DNA of 64,000 bases, taken from NCBI GenBank assembly GCA_010645155.1, contig CM021322.1:5933542-5997541 (forward strand), read 5' to 3'. The translations under genes were made by a program, and so were the position numbers. This document shows positions 60,384-64,000 of this stretch, one piece after another. The notes below the pieces were generated by a model, which worked only from the letters and a program-made list of their open reading frames with translations, was not told the DNA's origin and did not search any database. How positions within the stretch are numbered: the stretch's first letter is position 1; every line of letters starts with the position of its first letter. The DNA comes from Tigriopus japonicus. Lineage: Eukaryota > Arthropoda > Copepoda > Harpacticoida > Harpacticidae.

Positions 60384-62028
60384 TCATTTTCGAATACCAG
60401 CTCGAGCCAAGGAATCGGCCATCTCGTTGCCTTCGATACCAGCATGACCTCGCACGTGATTCCAAGTCACCTCAATGGATGGATCCGAGAGCTCTTCATC
60501 CAAAAGCATTAAATCTTCTTTATTCTTGACCGGGGTGTTTGCTGCAGTGATCCAACCTCGTTTCTTCCAGTTCTTGATCCACGATGTTATACAATTGATG
60601 AGGAATTGAGAGTCCGTGTTGATACACAGTCGCTTGACATCGGAAGCTTTGGCTACACGGACGGCTTCTGTGGCGGCTTGGATTTCGGCACTGTTGTTGG
60701 TTTGCTTGTTGAGCTCTAGGATCGGGGCAGATATATTCAAATGATGATGATGATTCCACCACACTCCAATAGCCGCTCGGGCTCCTAGAAACAAAGACAA
60801 AGATCATTTAATCTCGGGCTTTTTTCAGTTGGAGAAATCATTTTTTAAACCCCGAAGACATATGATGTGGTTGAAAAGCTGCAACGCATATGTTCTTCAA
60901 TTCTTCAATTTTGTTATTCAGTATACGGGCAAACAAACCCAAAACAATCACTATTTGAACTGAACACCTTACCTCAACGTCATTGGCAGCTACTCTAATA
61001 TTAACCATAAATCATAGTCGAAATATATTATAATAGGCTCTCAATCTAATTCAACAAAACTTTAATTGTGGTCTTCGAGAATGTTGTTGAAAATTAATTT
61101 ATGAAAATTGATCCGCGAAATTGATTTAACAATATTTTAGAACACTGCCAACTGAGTTCAAGGAAGCGTTCAAACTTTTGCACTTGTGTAGAAGACTCAT
61201 AACTTCATAAGTAAAATTCAAATCAACATAGGTGTGAGCTTTTAGACTTCAAAACTGTTTCAGAAGTCCTTTGAAGTCTCAAAATAATAGTAAAATCGCA
61301 CAACATCTACACTGCAAAGGTTAGCAACCAATGGGCCCGATTGAGAATTGAGAAAGTTCAAAATAGTGGGCCCGAGAGCATACATAGTACTCTAATCGTG
61401 AGCCCAAAGCTCTTAGATAGTTAACATGTGGGCTCTGGGTACATGAATCTACAAAGCTGATGGGCCTTGACCGAAACCCTGTCCTAGAGCATGAATATGT
61501 ACCTTTTTGACCATTCTTCTCACAAGCACCATCCGTGAAAACTTGGACGAATCCTTTTGAATCCGTGATGAAATCGGGTATCACCTCACCCGAATTGGAT
61601 AGGGCGGGTTCTAACTTGGATCGCTTGATAGCCGGGGCGCCATTCTGGCCTTTCTGGGTCGGATGATTGTTGGAACTTCCGGTGGAAGTTTCTTCGAAAT
61701 CCGAGGATTGGCACAGATCCTCCAATTTGCGTCTCAGTTGCTTCAATTCGCGCTCTTTTTCCTCTTGAAACGCTTTAATTTCATTTTCAATGGCGTCAAT
61801 CGAGGCTTTGAGCTCCAAAGCTCGCTTTGACATCCCCAGTTTGGTCACATTCAAACCGGATTCCGAATTCGACGACTTGGCTTGCGCCCCGTGAGCGAAT
61901 TCTCGGGCTTCCGTTTCAGTGGCGAACTTTTTGTATCGGCATCCTTTGAATCCGTCAATCTGCAACTTGCATTCCTCCCACGTGGGAAACACGCCCACTT
62001 TACGGCCCACAGCCACGGCATAAAACAT
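60384..62028 (-). CDS. RNASEH1: Ribonuclease H1, 2 exons, 308 aa
   Basis: Cleaves RNA in RNA-DNA hybrids, in nucleus and/or mitochondria. Exon 1 is 61503-62028, exon 2 is 60384-60784, joined within a Gly codon (GT donor GTACAT, acceptor GTTTCTAG). N-terminal hybrid-binding domain ([20 protein letters not shown]..., ~3-45), then a coiled-coil/charged linker (~75-110), then the RNase H fold with the four acidic catalytic residues: Asp166 (TDGA), Glu209 (SAEIQ), Asp~233 (NTDSQ) and Asp~299 (NEMADSLA). The loop His is present in RGHAG. Start taken at the ATG at 62028. An AG acceptor just upstream leaves room for another 5' exon carrying a mitochondrial signal. Confidence 0.93.
60785..61502. other. 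RNase H1 intron
   Basis: 718-bp intron with nothing recognisable inside. Confidence 0.7.
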
Positions 62029-62634
62029 ACTCCTGTCAATTATCCAACAATCAAGAAACCCCAAAAACCTTCAAGAGTATCTTCTCGAGTGTGAACGAAT
62101 GAATGAATGTCGCCGTCATTTTTGCTTACCTAAGTCTTTCACGAAGAGGATAATGAGGCTTCACGGCAATTTTTGCCACGGACGGAATCCACTTTTGGAA
62201 CAGTCTTCCGGTGTTGGAGGAGGGCCACCAAAGTAAGAGACATAGGTGGCAAAAGGTACTCATCCGAGAACTACTCAGTTCAATGTCATGCTGTGCAACA
62301 TCATTGTTGTTATTATTGTTGTTGTTGCTGATGTGTCAGCGTTGCTAGATTATCTTGATGATGAGAATTCTCAAACCCAAAATTCCCAATTTAATTTTGA
62401 AGTTGGAAGGAAAACTTTCAAAAACATATTTCAGCACTATTTGTGATTTTTCTGAGAACAATTTCAGCAGGTGCAAGTTCAAGCTCAACATTGATCCTTT
62501 CCACACCGATTTATCCAATGCAAATGCTTCCCCCAATGCAACATTAATGGCATTGGTGCGAAAACATACAATTGAAATTTCGAGTTTTTCTTTATTAAAC
62601 AATACAACTTTGACAATTCAGCCTGAGTTTGGGA
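62029..62634. other. Spacer upstream of RNase H1
   Basis: Contains a TTGTTGTTATTATTGTTG-type simple repeat at ~62300-62330. No supported gene. Confidence 0.5.
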
Positions 62635-63767
62635 TCACGATGAAGAGAAATCGGGAAATACTGGGACGTTCACCTTTTTCAAAGGCATTGTCTCTAAAGC
62701 CTCGACCAACGTCCGTTTTTCTTCCATTTTGATTCGTTTGGAAGCAATCACTTCTTTGATAGACTTCAATTTCTCCTCTAATTTAACCACGTCGCTCATG
62801 AGTTGCGTTTCCTCCTGAGGCGATAACAAAAAAGAAATATATTTATCAAAAATAAGATGAAATGTCATTGACATTATCTTAGAAACTCATAATTATGCTG
62901 CGGCGCTTAAACAATGGGTAAATTCCTTACCTTATTCATAGGGTTAATACAAAGGCCGTCTCCTCGTTTTTCCATGACCCGTTTGAGTCGAAAGACATCG
63001 TCCACAATCACGGGTTTGCTTTGATGATCTTGATCATCATTGCACATGGCCACAATTTCGTTGTGGGAATGCCCGGATCGAAGTAGCTCCCAAATCCGGT
63101 CCTTGGTGACCTGGGATAAACGCAGTTTGTCTCGATCCATGGGATGCGAATGAGTCACACATCCCTCTAAAATGAAGCGGTGTCGGGCGGTCAAACATTT
63201 TTCTCGGGTGGCTTCTTGGCAGTGGCAAATTTCCATTTGACGGATTGTTAACCTTAAAATAGCGACAATATCCAATATGAAGAAGATTGCGCTGATTCAA
63301 AACCCGCCTAAAGGCATACCTGGCTTGACACGGATGGGTTTTCCTCGTTTTAGCATGTTTGTAGGACTTGGAGGCGGTGCTTTGCGAACATTTGAAATGC
63401 TTGAACATAAGGATTTGGGAAGACTGTCGAATGCGGAAATAACGATCTAACTCATTGGCCTGGTACCATTCTAGAGTTTCCGACATCGTGTCGAACGTCT
63501 CATGGATCATCTTGTGCTCATGAGTGGCTTCACAAACATAGGCCTGAAATGTTCAAGGGGTCTGTTTGAAGTTGGAACGGACGATGAAAAACTGGAGTTT
63601 AAATAGGAATGACTTGATCGATTGGCGCTACTTACCGAGGCACACTTGTCCTTCTCTCTATGCGATCGGCATGCGGACAACGACAGAAAAGTCCTCTTAC
63701 ACTTGAAACAATGAAAAAGGACCTCATCAAGAGGTTGGCGAAGGTGATGAGGGTCGTTCGTGTTCAT
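62635..63767 (-). CDS. Zinc-finger-like protein of unknown function, 4 exons, 285 aa
   Basis: Not recognised. Exons 63636-63767, 63320-63543, 62931-63252 and 62635-62814 join in frame (858 nt with stop) at good splice sites. The N-terminus has a C2H2-like finger (FHCFKCKRTF...CRSHREKDKC, ~18-42). The next ~100 residues (YVCEATHEHKMI...TMSETLEWYQANELDRYFR...YKHAKTRKTHPC...CHC) have Cys/His spacing and aromatic/basic residues. They recall FLYWCH or transposase-derived WRKY/GCM1-type DNA-binding domains. Then comes a helix-turn-helix-like segment (SQVTKDRIWELLRSGHSHNEI) and a C-terminal coiled coil (EETQLMSDVVKLEEKLK...). A domesticated-transposase regulator is a possible reading. Start chosen at the first in-frame ATG. 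Confidence 0.7.
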
Positions 63768-64000
63768 CTTTCAAGTACGTAGGAAGGTAAACATCGCAAT
63801 TCACAACACTGGTTTCCGGAACCAGTGCTGCCGAGTCACTTGGTGAAAAATGTGCCAGAACGCCGAGGGGACCAAAAGCGCTTTTGGCCAAAATTTCGGT
63901 TTCGGGTAGACTGAGCGTTAACGAAAGAAGTAGCAAATAGTAGTGATGCGAACAAATAAGTTTTTCCAGATATAAATGAACGAAAATAATTTTTTCACAA
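63768..64000. other. Upstream of the zinc-finger-like gene, to window end
   Basis: A short minus-strand frame overlaps here without recognisable content; probably 5' UTR or promoter. Nothing else seen. Confidence 0.4.

Overview
The window is eukaryotic nuclear DNA, almost certainly from an arthropod. The evidence is spliced genes with short GT-AG (and a few GC-AG) introns, several classes of animal transposon, a glucose-6-phosphate isomerase and an RNase H1 with typical animal architecture, and an AT-rich background. A crustacean, perhaps a copepod, is my best guess, but that is an inference and nothing here proves it.

Layout. 1-8.5 kb: transposon-rich. It holds an inverted-repeat element, a decayed LTR retrotransposon (1242-7059, minus strand) and a broken LINE, then a 68-base assembly gap. 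8.7-34.6 kb: one very large minus-strand gene. I could join 21 exons with matching splice sites and phases into a 5202-nt open frame of 1733 residues. It encodes a secreted protein with four complete tandem copies of a four-part cassette: a 4-Cys linker L followed by three PAN/Apple-like modules B, C and A. A fifth partial copy and a cysteine-rich tail follow. Nearly every internal exon is phase 1-1. A block of about 4-5 kb with exons and introns has been duplicated within the gene (14.6-18.7 kb and 26.2-31.2 kb). Three decayed cassette exons are visible, and LINEs and MITEs sit in the introns. 34.7-43 kb: gene-poor, with LINE fragments, two hairpin repeats and a satellite-like array. 43.1-48.5 kb: a complete Ty3/gypsy element with an intact 1482-residue gag-pol and a 5-bp target duplication. 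49.4-53.6 kb: a second Ty3/gypsy element with identical 101-bp LTRs and gag-protease/pol in two overlapping frames. 54.1-55.6 kb: intronless aspartyl/asparaginyl beta-hydroxylase-like gene (minus). 57.5-59.9 kb: glucose-6-phosphate isomerase, 10 exons (plus). 60.4-62.0 kb: RNase H1, 2 exons (minus). 62.6-63.8 kb: a four-exon gene of unknown function with zinc-finger-like cysteine/histidine motifs (minus).

The housekeeping genes form a compact cluster at the right end and show no sign of working together. The item most worth attention is the cassette-repeat PAN gene, which I do not recognise as any named protein. Its exon phases, internal block duplication and dead cassettes record how it grew.
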